DNA of 64,000 bases from Serratia marcescens (GTDB lineage: Bacteria > Pseudomonadota > Gammaproteobacteria > Enterobacterales > Enterobacteriaceae): positions 4,278,001 to 4,342,000 of the forward strand of contig NZ_JARVZZ010000001.1 in the NCBI RefSeq assembly GCF_029846115.1. Reading direction: 5' to 3'. The position numbers and the translations under genes were made by a program. The stretch's first letter is position 1; the number at the start of each line of letters is the position of its first letter. Positions 63,505-64,000 of the stretch are shown one piece after another. Under the pieces are notes generated by a model. The model did not search any database. It was not told where the DNA came from and worked only from the letters and a program-made list of their open reading frames with translations.

Positions 63505-64000
63505 TCAGGCATTTTTCAACATCCAGTCGATCTCGGTTTCCGTCACCCGCCGTTCAAACTGCAGCAGTTCGTCCGTCTTGCAGGCGTGATAAACCTGGGT
63601 GAAACGCTCGCCCAGATAATGGGTCAGTGCGTGCTGGTGTTCAAACTCGTACAGCGCGTCGCTCTGGCGGATCGGCAGCGGCAACCCCTCCTGCTCCAGC
63701 CCGTTGCCGGTCACCGGTTCAGGCAGCGGCAGCACGTTGTCCAGCCCGTACAGCATGCCGGCCAGGATCGCCGCCATCACCAGATAGGGATTGGCATCCG
63801 CGCCAGCCACGCGGTACTCCACCCGGTGGTTCTCCGGTTCGCCGCAGGGAATGCGCAGCGCCACGGTGCGATTGTTGTGGCCCCAGGCGGCCTGGATCGG
63901 CACATACATCCCCGGCTGGAAGCGCCGGTAGGCGTTGACGTTCGGCGCCAGCAGCGCCATCGACGCCGGCATCAGGGTGATCATCCCGGCCAACGCCTGT
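63505..64000 (-). CDS. Glutamine synthetase family, gamma-glutamylputrescine synthetase (PuuA)-like (partial)
   Basis: C-terminal 165 or so codons of a glutamine synthetase-type ligase that continues past the window edge. Seen are LLAPNVNAYRRFQPGMYVPI, GHNNRTVALRIPCGEPENHR, VEYRVAGADANPYLVMAAIL and a tail ending FERRVTETEIDWMLKNA. These are typical of the PuuA group rather than nitrogen-assimilation GlnA. PuuA joins glutamate to putrescine as the first step of putrescine breakdown. Adjacent plaP supports this role. Confidence 0.85.
   Translation of the reverse strand, partial: QALAGMITLMPASMALLAPNVNAYRRFQPGMYVPIQAAWGHNNRTVALRIPCGEPENHRVEYRVAGADANPYLVMAAILAGMLYGLDNVLPLPEPVTGNGLEQEGLPLPIRQSDALYEFEHQHALTHYLGERFTQVYHACKTDELLQFERRVTETEIDWMLKNA

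Overview
The window is chromosomal DNA of an enterobacterium, most likely Serratia (S. marcescens complex). GC is high (around 60% by eye) except in a few AT-rich patches. The gene content supports this: sotB, a livKHMGF block, and a right-hand run of tmaR/yeeX, yeeA, sbcB and plaP that is also typical of E. coli. There is no rRNA, CRISPR array, complete prophage or recognisable insertion sequence.

Layout. 1-4.8 kb: two MFS exporters or symporters (one cut by the window edge), an Asp/Asn beta-hydroxylase-like enzyme, and an NmrA-like oxidoreductase divergent from an HxlR regulator. 4.8-9.8 kb: a complete branched-chain amino acid ABC operon (livKHMGF). 10.2-12.8 kb: tRNA-Asn(GTT), a periplasmic DUF4432 protein, a repeated tRNA-end/terminator module and a HigBA-like toxin-antitoxin pair with a palindromic operator. 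13.1-16.2 kb: a citrate-type MFS symporter, a ModA-like binding protein and a LysR regulator.

16.2-30.6 kb holds the most interesting system. It carries a DgkA paralogue, a GNAT-like protein (candidate bacterial ceramide synthase), a fatty acyl-AMP ligase, an epimerase-fold reductase (candidate CerR), an acyl carrier protein, a serine palmitoyltransferase-type PLP enzyme, three paralogous thymidylate-kinase-like P-loop proteins, a polysaccharide-type flippase, a CHAD-like helical protein, a YtfJ-like periplasmic protein and a second LptF/LptG-like permease pair. Together these look like a sphingolipid (ceramide-type) synthesis, modification and outer-membrane export locus. That would be unusual in an enterobacterium. 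The kinase and flippase genes resemble the uncharacterised E. coli yghT-yghS-yghR-yghQ genes (from memory).

30.6-35.6 kb: a CRP-controlled operon for sulfur amino acid breakdown (CyuA-like cysteine desulfidase, cystathionine gamma-lyase/synthase family enzyme, NhaC-family transporter, DUF3088 protein). 35.7-42.6 kb: accessory DNA with a DUF6434 protein, a beta-lactamase-fold hydrolase, a LysR gene cut in half against the remnant of a second gene, and a 1213-residue YobI-like membrane P-loop NTPase in AT-rich DNA, a candidate defence gene. 42.6-51.5 kb: a pentitol/L-xylulose catabolic operon (dehydrogenase, ribose-type ABC importer, L-xylulokinase-like kinase, 3-epimerase, 4-epimerase) with a LacI regulator at its far end and two LacI-type operators at its promoter. 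51.6-54.8 kb: a LysR regulator, an M20 amidohydrolase and an amino-acid-binding protein. 54.8-64 kb: tmaR, yeeA, an AmpD-type amidase divergent from a LexA/CI-type self-cleaving repressor, an SDR/thioester-reductase-like gene, a small membrane protein, a HolE-like protein, sbcB, plaP, and the 3' part of a PuuA-type glutamine synthetase homologue cut by the window edge.

All identifications come from reading the sequence and from remembered family features. No database search was run.
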